DNA from: JAJOKK01 sp965370555
GTDB taxonomy: Bacteria > Bipolaricaulota > Bipolaricaulia > UBA7950 > UBA9294
Assembly (NCBI GenBank): GCA_965370555.1
Contig: CBDUVB010000005.1
Location: 14,840-78,839, forward strand
DNA length: 64,000 nucleotides
Reading direction: 5' to 3'
Position 1 is the first letter of the stretch. Each line of letters opens with the position of its first letter. The notes below the pieces were generated by a model, which was not told the origin of the DNA, searched no databases, and saw nothing but the letters and a program-made list of their open reading frames with translations. This document shows, piece after piece, positions 47,439 to 56,422 of the stretch. A program made the translations under genes and the position numbers.

Positions 47439-49328
47439 GTGGCTTATGGGTACCAGCGCAGGATCCTACACGTTGATCTGACAACAGGGCAATTGAAAGT
47501 GGAAGAACCAGATGAGCGGTTCTACCGGACTTATCTGGGCGGGAGCGCCATGGGAACGTACTACTTGCTGCAGCATACCCCACCCCAGGCTGATCCATTG
47601 GGCCCGGAGAACACCCTATCATTGATGGTGGGAGTCGTCACCGGCGCACCCATTTCCGGACAATCCCGTGTCTGTGCTACGGCCAAGTCACCCATTACTG
47701 GATTAGTCGGCGACTCGCAGGCAGGCGGGTTCTGGCCTGCGGAACTGAAGGCGGCTGGGTTTGATGGCATTGTATTGCATGGCAAAGCTGACCGTCCCGT
47801 ATACCTGTGGGTTCATGACGGCGAAGCGGAGTTGCGAGATGCCGCTATTCTTTGGGGGCGGTTCACCGCAGATGTGGAGGACGCAATTCGCGCGGAGCTG
47901 GGCGATGACCGCATCCAGGTCCTCCAATGCGGCCCGGCAGCCGAAAAAGGTGTCCGCTTCGGCGCGTTGATTAACAACGCCAACCGCGCCAATGGCCGCA
48001 CCGGCATGGGCACAGTAATGGCTTCCAAGAACCTCAAAGCAGTAGCAGTACAAGGACGCAGTCGTCCAGATCTAGCAGATCCAGAGATGGTAAAAACACT
48101 CGCTAAGTGGGGTGCTGAACATTTGAAGGAATCCGACGTAGCGAGGATGGGCGAGTTTGGCACCGCCGGAATCGTCCTTTCACAAAACGAGGTAGGAGGA
48201 CTGCCGACGCGCAACTGGTCAAGCGGGATCTTCGAAGGCGCAGAAGCCATTTCCGGCGAACGGATGGCAAAGACGGTCCTCAAAGACCGAGACACCTGTT
48301 TTGGCTGTGTGGTGCGTTGCAAGCGAGTGGTGGAAATCACGGACGGACCGTTTCGGGCAGATCCTCGCTACGGAGGACCAGAATACGAAACCCTGGCCAC
48401 GATGGGCTCTTATTGCGGCGTCTCCGATCTGGCGGCAATCTGTCGTGCCAATCAGCTGTGCAACATGTACGGGATGGACACCATCAGCTGCGGGGCGTCT
48501 ATCGCCTGGGCGATGGACTGCTTGGAGCACGGATTGCTTACTGAAGAGGATACTGATGGTGTTGCCCTGCGGTTTGGAAACGCGGAGGCGTTGGTGCAAA
48601 TGGTAGAGAAAATCGGCAAAAGAGAAGGTTTCGGTCGTGTGCTCGGTGAAGGCTCGGCTCGTGCTGCCGAGAGCCTCGAGGTGGGCCAGGATCTGGTTGT
48701 GGCAGTGAAGAAGCACGAGTTTCCTGCTCACATGCCCCAAGTCAAGCGGAGTCTGGCTTTAATATACGCTGTCAACCCATTCGGCGCAGACCATCAATCC
48801 CACGAGCATGATCCCTGTTACGAGGGGTACCCCAAGCGTATGGCCGAGTTGGGTCTTCTGCACCCGCAGCCATCGGAAGTGCTGAATGCAGAGAAGATAC
48901 GCTACGCTCTGTACACCCAGTACGTGTACAGTCTTCTTGACAGTGTGAGCGTGTGTCAGTTCGTGTTTGGACCGTCGTTCCAATTATATAGTCTAGGGCA
49001 GCTGGTCGATATCGTCAAAGCAGTGACTGGCTGGAACGTCAATCTTTGGGAACTGATGAAGGTAGGCGAGCGGCGACTGAACCTCATGCGGTTGTTCAAC
49101 GCACGTGAGGGAGCTCAGGCAGAGACGGATGCGCTTCCGGCCAAACTGCAGATTCCGCTCACAGGCGGACCGACGGGCGGGGTGATGGTGAGCATAGACG
49201 AGGTTGAAGCGGCCAAGTCTTTGTATTACCAAATGGCAGGCTGGGACAAGACCGGTCAACCAACGCAAGCCAAACTGGAGGAACTGGGAGTAGGGCCGCT
49301 GATAAGCTATCCGTCAAGGGCATCATAG
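47439..49328 (+). CDS. aor: Aldehyde:ferredoxin oxidoreductase (tungsten/molybdenum bis-pterin)
   Basis: 629-residue AOR family enzyme: aldehyde + H2O + 2 oxidised ferredoxin gives acid + 2 reduced ferredoxin. Start GTG 47439 behind TAAGGAGGG. N-terminal domain RRILHVDLTTGQLKVEEP and YLGGSAMGTYYL; pterin/metal segment NGRTGMGTVMASKNLKAVAV. Cluster ligands: Cys287, Cys290, Cys294 in CFGCVVRC plus a late Cys in SVSVCQFVF. The KHEFPAHMPQ and NPFGADHQSHEHDP segments line the active site. It is surrounded by aldolase, kinase and racemase genes, so it probably oxidises the aldehyde they release. No ferredoxin gene is adjacent. Confidence 0.93.
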   Translation: MAYGYQRRILHVDLTTGQLKVEEPDERFYRTYLGGSAMGTYYLLQHTPPQADPLGPENTLSLMVGVVTGAPISGQSRVCATAKSPITGLVGDSQAGGFWPAELKAAGFDGIVLHGKADRPVYLWVHDGEAELRDAAILWGRFTADVEDAIRAELGDDRIQVLQCGPAAEKGVRFGALINNANRANGRTGMGTVMASKNLKAVAVQGRSRPDLADPEMVKTLAKWGAEHLKESDVARMGEFGTAGIVLSQNEVGGLPTRNWSSGIFEGAEAISGERMAKTVLKDRDTCFGCVVRCKRVVEITDGPFRADPRYGGPEYETLATMGSYCGVSDLAAICRANQLCNMYGMDTISCGASIAWAMDCLEHGLLTEEDTDGVALRFGNAEALVQMVEKIGKREGFGRVLGEGSARAAESLEVGQDLVVAVKKHEFPAHMPQVKRSLALIYAVNPFGADHQSHEHDPCYEGYPKRMAELGLLHPQPSEVLNAEKIRYALYTQYVYSLLDSVSVCQFVFGPSFQLYSLGQLVDIVKAVTGWNVNLWELMKVGERRLNLMRLFNAREGAQAETDALPAKLQIPLTGGPTGGVMVSIDEVEAAKSLYYQMAGWDKTGQPTQAKLEELGVGPLISYPSRAS

Positions 49329-49503
49329 GTAACACCAAGCCGCCAGTGAACGCGGAGGAGCTCATCGTGCAGATAGCGGACACCGTTACTGAAGGACAGT
49401 ACGTGGACAATTCCGTTCACAAAAGGAACTTGAAGTCCTCGGGCCGCGGCACTTCGGGCTTATCATACCGTACACCCCGATTGAGACCCTTGTGCGGAAG
49501 TGA
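49329..49503 (+). pseudogene. Frameshifted fragment after aor, unknown
   Basis: Just behind the AOR stop one frame gives NAEELIVQIADTVTEGQYVD and another, after a shift near 49415, gives SQKELEVLGPRHFGLIIPYT ending PIETLVRK and stop. Both halves look protein-like and could be one former coding region of 50-60 residues. I do not recognise the family. 49504-49617 shows only a small hairpin (CCACC-cttca-GGTGG near 49501). Confidence 0.35.
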
Positions 49504-49635
49504 CCACCCTTCAGGTGGACCGAAAAAGGCTCATCGCTTGACATATCCACTAAGACAAGCACAGGCGAGCACCTGGAAGTTCCGGAGCCACTTGACCGAA
49601 ATTCGCCATGTAGACAGAAGGAGGGGGCGCATATC

Positions 49636-49902
49636 GTGCCAATTCACAATCAAAAGACGAAGGAAATGGCTCCTTGTTGCGTAGGTAGTCAATGCAAGGA
49701 CAGGTCGTTGTTGTTAGAGGCATTCACCTGTCAGGAAACCTCACGCTGCTGGATTTCAGCCGCCAACGTAGATCTTACTGAAGCTAATCTTTTTCCTGCA
49801 AGCATTGGCGCGAAGACGGGAACAGAGTTGCGGGGAACTGAAGCGTACATCAGTAAGAATCCGGCTAGTCGCCGCGTGAAAAGGGAACTGGTGAAACTGT
49901 AA
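49636..49902 (+). CDS. Small cysteine-rich protein, unknown
   Basis: 88 residues starting at GTG 49636 behind a good AAGGAGGGGG site 9-10 bases upstream. Five cysteines lie close together in PCCVGSQC, FTCQET and RCW (residues 13-39), so a metal site is possible. The rest is basic and without recognisable motifs. It lies between aor and the threonine aldolase gene on the same strand. It may be real or a chance frame; no homology is claimed. Confidence 0.4.
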   Translation: MPIHNQKTKEMAPCCVGSQCKDRSLLLEAFTCQETSRCWISAANVDLTEANLFPASIGAKTGTELRGTEAYISKNPASRRVKRELVKL

Positions 49903-49955
49903 TTTGGAGGGTTGGACAGAAGACCAGAACTGGCACGTAGTGAGAAGGAGGCAAG

Positions 49956-51035
49956 GTGAGAATTATCGATCTTCGGAGTGATACAGTTACCAAACCAACG
50001 GAAGAAATGCGTTATGCAATGGCAAGAGCTCAGGTAGGGGACGACGTTTACGGTGAGGATCCGACTGTTAACCGTTTGCAAGAGATGGCCGCGGAAATTC
50101 TGGGCAAAGAAGCGGGCTTGTTTGTCGCCAGCGGGACAATGGGAAACGTTGTGGCGATACTCTCATATGGTTCACCGGGCGATGAGATAATCGTGGGTAG
50201 CCATTCTCACATTTTTCTCTACGAGGGCGGTGGGGCATCGGCGTTGGCGGGCGTTCAATCCTACAACGTATTAAACGAACCTGATGGGACGATTTCCATC
50301 GAGGCTATAGAAGTGGCTATCCGAGCTGATGACGATCACTGTCCCCGTACGCGGCTCATCTGTCTTGAGAACACGCATAACGGTTGCGGGGGGATAGCTC
50401 TCCCCCCGACCTACTGCGATGCGGTTGGGGAGCTCGCTCATAGCCGTGATGTCGCAGTTCATCTTGACGGAGCACGGTTGTTCAATGCGGCCGTTGCCTT
50501 AGGTATGGAGCCCCGCAAGCTGACCCAGAATGTTGATTCAGTCATGATTTGTCTATCCAAAGGTCTGGGCGCGCCAGTAGGCTCGGTTCTATGTGGTACA
50601 CGCAAGTTCATATCCCGTGCAAAACGAATGCGCAAAGTAGTGGGGGGAGGTATGCGCCAGGCGGGGATCATTGCAGCTGCTGGAATCTACGCACTGGAAC
50701 ATCATCTCGATCGCCTGGTAGAAGACCATCGAAACGCTGGATTGCTCGCGGAGGGGATTGATGCGATGCCCGGATTTACCTGTGGGGCACAGGGGTGTAA
50801 TGGCTACTCTGTCCAGACAAATATTGTTTACTTTAAGATAGATAGTGCCGTAATAGGTGATCCCTCGTTGAATGCTATCGAGCTATTGGCTCGTTTGCGA
50901 TCATACGGAATTCTCGCTGGAAGCCCCCTTGGTGGAGACGGCTATACGATACGGATGGTCACCCACCTTGATGTGACGCAGGAGGACATCGAGCATACGC
51001 TCAGCACATTGCAAAATGTTGTTAAGAATCCATAG
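49956..51035 (+). CDS. ltaE: L-threonine aldolase (low-specificity / allo type)
   Basis: 359-residue PLP enzyme of the beta-eliminating lyase family that cleaves L-threo/allo beta-hydroxy-alpha-amino acids to glycine plus an aldehyde. Motifs: IDLRSDTVTKPTEEMR, VGDDVYGEDPTVNRLQ, ENTHNGCGG, and VHLDGARLFNAAVA. The PLP lysine is in MICLSKGLGAPVGSVL. GTG start at 49956 follows GAAGGAGGCAAG. It occupies the same island as a D-specific aldolase (56423), so both stereochemical series could be cleaved. The product aldehyde is a natural substrate for the neighbouring AOR. Confidence 0.93.
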   Translation: MRIIDLRSDTVTKPTEEMRYAMARAQVGDDVYGEDPTVNRLQEMAAEILGKEAGLFVASGTMGNVVAILSYGSPGDEIIVGSHSHIFLYEGGGASALAGVQSYNVLNEPDGTISIEAIEVAIRADDDHCPRTRLICLENTHNGCGGIALPPTYCDAVGELAHSRDVAVHLDGARLFNAAVALGMEPRKLTQNVDSVMICLSKGLGAPVGSVLCGTRKFISRAKRMRKVVGGGMRQAGIIAAAGIYALEHHLDRLVEDHRNAGLLAEGIDAMPGFTCGAQGCNGYSVQTNIVYFKIDSAVIGDPSLNAIELLARLRSYGILAGSPLGGDGYTIRMVTHLDVTQEDIEHTLSTLQNVVKNP

Positions 51036-51480
51036 GGTCTACCGCTCACAGCGAAAAGGCGAGGCTTCGGCCTTGTTTTTTAAGTTAGGGCAGGAAGGTG
51101 AGTCATTGCTATATGCCTTGCAACCAGGGACGAATATTAAATCTGCATAAGCGATGAAACGGGAGGCGGTTGCTGAATTACATCAAAGCAGCAAAAATGG
51201 ACTGAGCAAGGCCAGTGTTTGTTGACCGAGGTACTGCAGAGAGAAGCGTCTAAGTTCTTGATCTTAGAACAGAGGGCCAAATGGTGATGCTCTTTCGCTT
51301 GGGTTAGGCAACGGCAGTTCATCAGCTGCGGTAATGATATCCTTCGCACGGGAATCTGTTGAAAAAGCAGCACGGACCCTTGGTGTATATGTCAACTAGT
51401 ATCATGCTTATAAATAGCGTGGACGAAATGGATACAAGCTTGCATAACAGAACTCAAAAAGACAAAAGAGGAATAGCTAG
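51036..51480. other. Gene-free stretch
   Basis: No complete gene. A short frame ending ARESVEKAARTLGVYVN (stop at about 51400) has protein-like composition but no start or family motif. Small hairpin GTTCT-tgatctt-AGAAC near 51253-51269. Confidence 0.4.
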
Positions 51481-52773
51481 ATGAGAATTCAGCTCGATTA
51501 CGGGGAGAATGGATTGTGGGTTACCCTTCCAGACAACCTGAATATTGAAGTCATCCACCCTCGTTCGTTTTCAGGCTTGCAGGATGAGCAGGGTGCCATA
51601 ATAGAAGTCTTGCGGAAGCCGATAGGTCTGCCTCCGCTGAGACAACTGGTGAGGCCTCGCGATAGGGTAGCGATAGTCTTCAGCGACATCACTCGCCCAA
51701 TGCCTAACAGGAGAGCACTACCACCACTGCTGGAGGAAATATCCCACGTTAATCGCTCCCAGATTGTGCTCATAAATGCTTTGGGGACGCATCAGCCTAT
51801 GACAGAAGAGGAGTTGGAGAGCATGCTGGGCCGCGAGGTGACTCGTAACTATCGTGTGCTGCAACATGACTGCTGTGATAAGAGCAAGCTCGTGTACTTA
51901 GGCAAGTCGAGCTTTGGAGACCCTATCTGGATCAACAGATTCTATATGGAAGCCTCCGTTAGAATTCTAACCGGCCTAATTGAACCTCACGACTTTGCTG
52001 GTTTCTCGGGGGGACCCAAAGCGGTATTGCCAGGGATAGCGGGTGAGGAAAGTATCTTAGGTAACCATAAAGCAAGCATGGTAGGCCATCCCAAGGCAAC
52101 CTGGGGCATCACTGTGGGAAATCCCGTCTGGGAGGAGATGCTAGAGGTTGCTGTGATGACCCAACCGACCTTCCTCCTAAATGTCTGTCTTAATAGGGCG
52201 AAGGAGATCATACGGGTTTTTGGAGGCGATATGAAGAAGGCGCACTCTACCGGAGTCGAATTCATGAAGAAAATAGCGATGATGCCAGTAATAGATTTGT
52301 ATGACATTGTCATCACATCTAATGCAGGCTATCCCCTTGATATTAACCTCTACCAATCCGTCAAAGGCATGTCCGCAGCGGCACAGATCGTGAGAAAAGG
52401 AGGGAGCATTATTCTCGCTGCTGAGTGCCGGAATGGAATTCCCGAATCGAGTGAATTTGGAAGAATCTTGAAGAGGGCGCTCTCACCGCAGGCATTACTT
52501 CAGGGAATGAATCAGGTCGATACTCAGCAGCGGGATCAGTGGTCTGCTCAGGTCCAAGCATTGGCTCAGCTTAGGGCCGATATCTACGTAAAAAGCACAT
52601 ACCTTACGGATGAACAAATACGAAGCGCCTTACTGAAACCGTGCCATAGGATAGAAGACACCTTGGAACGTTTGCTCGTTGTGTATGGCCAGTCGGCAAG
52701 GATTGCTGTCCTGCCGGAGGGGCCGCAGACAATCCCCTATGTTAGTTTCAGCGGGCGGCCACCGATCGCTTAG
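51481..52773 (+). CDS. LarA family nickel-pincer racemase/epimerase
   Basis: 430-residue LarA homologue. LarA-type enzymes racemise 2-hydroxyacids with a nickel-pincer nucleotide (NPN) bound to a lysine. Seen: VFSDITRPMPNR, NALGTHQPMTEEEL, EPHDFAGFSGGPKAVLPGIA containing the His and the NPN-bearing Lys, GNHKASMVGHPKA, and SNAGYPLDINLYQSVKGMSA. Cofactor-making larB, larC and larE are not in this window. In this context a hydroxyacid such as glycerate or another aldehyde-oxidation product is a plausible substrate; that is inference. Start ATG 51481; the upstream site is A-rich and weak. Confidence 0.88.
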   Translation: MRIQLDYGENGLWVTLPDNLNIEVIHPRSFSGLQDEQGAIIEVLRKPIGLPPLRQLVRPRDRVAIVFSDITRPMPNRRALPPLLEEISHVNRSQIVLINALGTHQPMTEEELESMLGREVTRNYRVLQHDCCDKSKLVYLGKSSFGDPIWINRFYMEASVRILTGLIEPHDFAGFSGGPKAVLPGIAGEESILGNHKASMVGHPKATWGITVGNPVWEEMLEVAVMTQPTFLLNVCLNRAKEIIRVFGGDMKKAHSTGVEFMKKIAMMPVIDLYDIVITSNAGYPLDINLYQSVKGMSAAAQIVRKGGSIILAAECRNGIPESSEFGRILKRALSPQALLQGMNQVDTQQRDQWSAQVQALAQLRADIYVKSTYLTDEQIRSALLKPCHRIEDTLERLLVVYGQSARIAVLPEGPQTIPYVSFSGRPPIA

Positions 52774-52882
52774 CGGTGCTTTTACCTCTATACTATGGGG
52801 CAAAGCACGAAGCGGGTTGTATTGCAGTACGATCTGGATGGCTGCCGGTCTTGCAAAGACGTGAGAAATGTGGTACAAATAT

Positions 52883-52897
52883 TGTTGACAGTTGACA
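52883..52897 (+). promoter_or_regulatory. Candidate GntR operator 2
   Basis: TGTTGACAGTTGACA, 50 bases before the GntR ATG, matches the palindrome at 41025-41039 at 13 of 15 positions with both differences A/G. It supports autoregulation. Confidence 0.6.
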
Positions 52898-52947
52898 GTT
52901 ATAGAGATAAAGCTCGTTCACTTCGGATCAGCAAGCAGGAGAGTGTC

Positions 52948-53652
52948 ATGTTGCAGAAAAAGGGAAAACCAAGTCTTTCTCAGCTGAAGCGGTTTTCTGG
53001 TTTGGATGTTGATGTTCTAGAGGTCCTTAGGGAGGCTATTTTTGACGGGGCCTTCCTACCGGGGGATCGGCTGAATGAGAGCCACATCGCAAACCAGCTA
53101 AATATCAGTCGGGGGCCTGTTCGCGAGGCTCTTCGCCGACTCGAAGAGATGGGATTAGTAATTCGTAGCCCTGGCAGAGGATGCTTCGTGAAGCAGTACG
53201 AGCGAAGAGATATCGAAGAGCTGTGGACTCTCAGAAACGTTCTGGAGCAATTTGCTATTAGCCTTGCCTGTCCAGTCACCACCAAGAAAGACCTGCACCG
53301 CCTTTTGGAGATAGTCAACAAAATGCATCACGCTGCTGAGGAAAAGGACCAAAAGAAGTTGCTCGATCTTGATTTGAAGTTTCATGCTTACCTTCTTGAT
53401 CTGGCGAATCATTCCCTCCTCAAAAAAACGTGGCAAAGCCTGGGGATTCGCATTCAACGGTTTCTCTATTTGCAGCCGTCAATTTATGATAACCTAGATA
53501 AGATTGCACAAACACATGAGCCCATCGTGTCCGCGTTAGAAGCGGGTAATGTAGCAAAGGCGCAGGAAGCCATCGAACAACACATTAATGAGGTCGCAGA
53601 GTTAAGTTTATCGGACAAGAAAGATCTTGCCAGAAAGGAGGAGTCTTCATGA
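52948..53652 (+). CDS. GntR family (FadR/FCD type) transcriptional regulator
   Basis: 234 residues from ATG 52948, which has AGGAGA five bases upstream; the frame is open farther upstream but crosses the operator and has no homology. Winged helix (about 20-85): FLPGDRLNESHIANQLNISR followed by GPVREALRRLEEMGL and SPGRGCFV. FCD ligand domain (about 95-225) with LWTLRNVLEQFAI, DLDLKFHAYLLDLANH and QTHEPIVSALEAGN. The Asp and His residues of the latter form the usual metal/ligand site. Its stop overlaps the enolase start (ATGA). It is probably the local regulator of the island. Confidence 0.9.
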   Translation: MLQKKGKPSLSQLKRFSGLDVDVLEVLREAIFDGAFLPGDRLNESHIANQLNISRGPVREALRRLEEMGLVIRSPGRGCFVKQYERRDIEELWTLRNVLEQFAISLACPVTTKKDLHRLLEIVNKMHHAAEEKDQKKLLDLDLKFHAYLLDLANHSLLKKTWQSLGIRIQRFLYLQPSIYDNLDKIAQTHEPIVSALEAGNVAKAQEAIEQHINEVAELSLSDKKDLARKEESS

Positions 53653-54929
53653 GTATGGTCTCAATCAAATGCGTCAAGGCCCGGGAAATCATCGATTGTC
53701 GAGGTTATCCCACTGTTCAGGTTGACGTGTCTACGGAGCGTGGTGCCATCGGGCGGGCCGATGTGCCATGCGGGCGATCAACAGGGACATATGAAGCCGC
53801 TGAACTGCGAGACGGAGGCGAGCGCTATGCCGGATGGGGCGTCCGCCGTGCCGTTGAGAATGTCAATGATATCATCGGACCTGCCATTTTGGGCAAGGAT
53901 GTGACTAGGCAACGGGAGCTGGACCAATTCATGACCTGCGAGTTGGATGGCTCTGATGACAAGTCGCGGTTAGGTGCCAACGCAATAGTAGGAGTTTCTC
54001 TCGCCATTGCACGGGCAGCTGCTGCTACACTAGGGATTCCCCTGTACAAATACATTAATGCCAATGCACACGTTCTCCCTGTGCCGATGATCAATCTGAT
54101 CGGAGGGGGTAAACTTGGCTCAAGCGATCTCGAGATCCAGGAATACCACATCGTCCCCCTCAAGGCCGAGAGCATCGCACATGCCCTCCAGATGGCAACA
54201 GAAGTGAACTTGAAACTGCGCGACCTTCTCCTTGACAAGTACGGAAAACCGGCGCTGAATGTTGGGGATGAGGGTGGCTTCATGCCACCGATGAAGGGAT
54301 TGCGCGAGCCCCTCGAGTTTCTGGCCAAGGCCGTTAAACTGGCCGGGTACGAGCAGCAGATTTCATACAGTATGGACTGTGCTGCAACTCACTTCTATAA
54401 CCCAGAAACGGGTCGATACCAGTTAGCAGGAGAGGAACTCACCCAGCAAGACATGATTGCTCAGTACAAGGCTCTCTTGAAAGACTTCCCCATCGTTTCA
54501 ATGGAAGACCCGCTCCACGAAGAGGATTGGGAAGGCTTTTGCCAGATGACTGCTGAATTAGGGATTCAGATCGTCGGTGACGATCTGTTTGTGACTAACC
54601 CCAAGCGTCTTCAAAAAGGGATTAAATCAGGGGCTGGAAACGCCTTGTTATGGAAAGTGAATCAGATAGGGACCTTGACCGAAGCGCTGGATGCAGCCGA
54701 TTTAGCTTTCCGAAATGGATACGGTGTGCAAGTTTCGGAGCGATCCGGGGAGACTGAGGATTCGATCATTTCAGATATCGTCGTAGGTCTAAACGCAGGC
54801 CAGATCAAGACCGGCGCGCCAGTTCGGGGTGAGCGGACGAGCAAGTACAATCGACTGCTAGTGATTGAGGAGGAACTCGGCAATCAAGGACGATATGCCG
54901 GAAAAGACTTCCGGCGGCCAGCAGGATAG
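53649..54929 (+). CDS. Enolase paralogue with altered active-site histidine
   Basis: 426-residue enolase family protein (2-phosphoglycerate to phosphoenolpyruvate). Metal ligands and most catalytic residues are conserved: EIQEYHIVP, NVGDEGGF, SMDCAA, SMEDPL, VGDDLFVTNPKRL, the lysine of LLWKVNQIGTLTE, and IKTGAPVRGERTSKYNRLL. Two canonical loops differ: S-G-A-S-T-G is CGRSTG, and the S-H-R-S-G-E-T-E-D loop has Glu364 in place of the histidine (VSERSGETED). It could be a housekeeping-like enolase or a specialised dehydratase. ATGA-coupled to the GntR gene, and followed by glycerate 2-kinase, whose product is the enolase substrate. Confidence 0.88.
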   Translation: MSMVSIKCVKAREIIDCRGYPTVQVDVSTERGAIGRADVPCGRSTGTYEAAELRDGGERYAGWGVRRAVENVNDIIGPAILGKDVTRQRELDQFMTCELDGSDDKSRLGANAIVGVSLAIARAAAATLGIPLYKYINANAHVLPVPMINLIGGGKLGSSDLEIQEYHIVPLKAESIAHALQMATEVNLKLRDLLLDKYGKPALNVGDEGGFMPPMKGLREPLEFLAKAVKLAGYEQQISYSMDCAATHFYNPETGRYQLAGEELTQQDMIAQYKALLKDFPIVSMEDPLHEEDWEGFCQMTAELGIQIVGDDLFVTNPKRLQKGIKSGAGNALLWKVNQIGTLTEALDAADLAFRNGYGVQVSERSGETEDSIISDIVVGLNAGQIKTGAPVRGERTSKYNRLLVIEEELGNQGRYAGKDFRRPAG

Positions 54930-55018
54930 CCTTCAGTGATAAAAGAACCATCTTCTAGTCTTGTCGATGTATGAAGCAGAAATTAACTGTCGTACGCAGC
55001 AATCTCTAGGAAGTTGAA

Positions 55019-56383
55019 ATGAAGTTCATACAGAATTCAGATGTTCTGCTCGGTCATGGCAATTCGGAGCTACGAAATGTAGCCCTAGACATCGTCGAGT
55101 ATGCACTCTCAGCGGTTGATCCTTATTTTGCTGTCAAGCAACTCGTGCACCTGAACAGTGAGCGGCTGACCGTTGGCAATTTGGTGCTCGATCTTTCTCA
55201 AGTAAAGAATGTCTATGTTTTAGGAGCAGGCAAAGCTACTCTACGGATTGCCGAGGCTATTGAAGATATTCTCGGGGATCGCATTGATGGCGGATTGATC
55301 GCTATCAAGCGAGGTCAACCCCATAACCTGCGATACGTACGGGTCATCGAAGCCGCCCATCCTATCCCTGACAAAGCAAGTTTCCAAGCAGCGAAGGAAG
55401 CACTTACATTGGCCAACAGAGCACAGGCGGGCGACGTAATCTTTACGGCCACAACGGGTGGGAGTTCCGCACTTCTTTGTTATCCCCCTGACAACATCTC
55501 GTTTGAGGAGAAGCGACAGGTTCATGAACTGCTCCTTGGGTGTGGTGCTGATATTGTCGAGATCAATGCCGTGCGTAAACATCTGTCGCGAGTCAAAGGC
55601 GGGTTGTTAGCTCAGGCAGCCCTTCCGGCGCAATTGATCAATCTTACAGTTTCAGATGTGGTAGGAGATCATCTGGATTACATTGCAGGCCCCGTGGTCC
55701 CAGACACCTCCTACTTGACCGACGCAATTGCAGTCCTGAAGAAATACGATTTGTGGAACCGAGTTGCCCCTTCTGTTCGCGAACACTTGGGCAAGGGGCC
55801 CTCCGTTGAGACCCCCAAGAAACTTGACGGCAAGCTTGTCCACTCCTTCGTGGTTGTACCTAGTGCTGCAGCTGCGAAGGCCGCTTGCGCTCGCGCCGAA
55901 GAACTTGGATTTCGTTCGCTACTTTTGACCACTTATCTAGAAGGAGAGAGTCGAGAAGCAGCGGTTGTTGTTGCTTCTATCGTACGAGAGATTGTGTCGA
56001 CAGCAAACCCAATTCCTGTTCCCTGTGCTCTCATTGCCAGTGGTGAGAATACCGTCATCGTGGAAAACAAGAATGGGGTTGGTGGGCCAAGCCAGGAATT
56101 CGCACTCAGCATCGCCACACGCATTGATAGCTTGTCGCAGGTTGTAGCCGCTTGTCTCGACACAGACGGCACTGATGGCCCAACCAAGTTCGCCGGAGCA
56201 CTGGTGGATGGCCTCACGGCATCCTCCATTCGCGATTTGGGGCGTGATGCATTCTCGGCTTTGAAGACCCACACTGCCACACCTCTATTAGAAGAGTTGG
56301 GGGACCTTGTCTATACAGGCGCTACGGGAACCAATGTATCAGACCTTAGAGTCATCCTTATCGGTCGCAACGCAGACCACTAA
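55019..56383 (+). CDS. Glycerate 2-kinase (MOFRL/DUF4147 family)
   Basis: 454-residue class II glycerate kinase, forming 2-phosphoglycerate from D-glycerate and ATP. Seen: VYVLGAGKATLRIAEAIED and VIEAAHPIPDKASFQAAKEA in the N-terminal domain. TATTGGSSALLCYPP, NAVRKHLSRVKGGLLAQAAL, NLTVSDVVGDHLDYIAGPVV and the C-terminal MOFRL segment (CALIASGENTVIVENKNGVG, then GGPSQEFALS) with DTDGTDGPTKFAGALVDG follow. The enzyme feeds the enolase encoded just upstream, giving a glycerate to PEP branch as in non-phosphorylative Entner-Doudoroff metabolism. Confidence 0.92.
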   Translation: MKFIQNSDVLLGHGNSELRNVALDIVEYALSAVDPYFAVKQLVHLNSERLTVGNLVLDLSQVKNVYVLGAGKATLRIAEAIEDILGDRIDGGLIAIKRGQPHNLRYVRVIEAAHPIPDKASFQAAKEALTLANRAQAGDVIFTATTGGSSALLCYPPDNISFEEKRQVHELLLGCGADIVEINAVRKHLSRVKGGLLAQAALPAQLINLTVSDVVGDHLDYIAGPVVPDTSYLTDAIAVLKKYDLWNRVAPSVREHLGKGPSVETPKKLDGKLVHSFVVVPSAAAAKAACARAEELGFRSLLLTTYLEGESREAAVVVASIVREIVSTANPIPVPCALIASGENTVIVENKNGVGGPSQEFALSIATRIDSLSQVVAACLDTDGTDGPTKFAGALVDGLTASSIRDLGRDAFSALKTHTATPLLEELGDLVYTGATGTNVSDLRVILIGRNADH

Positions 56384-56422
56384 AGCGCCGCTTTTCATAC
56401 ACGAAGGGGGAAGGACGGGAGA

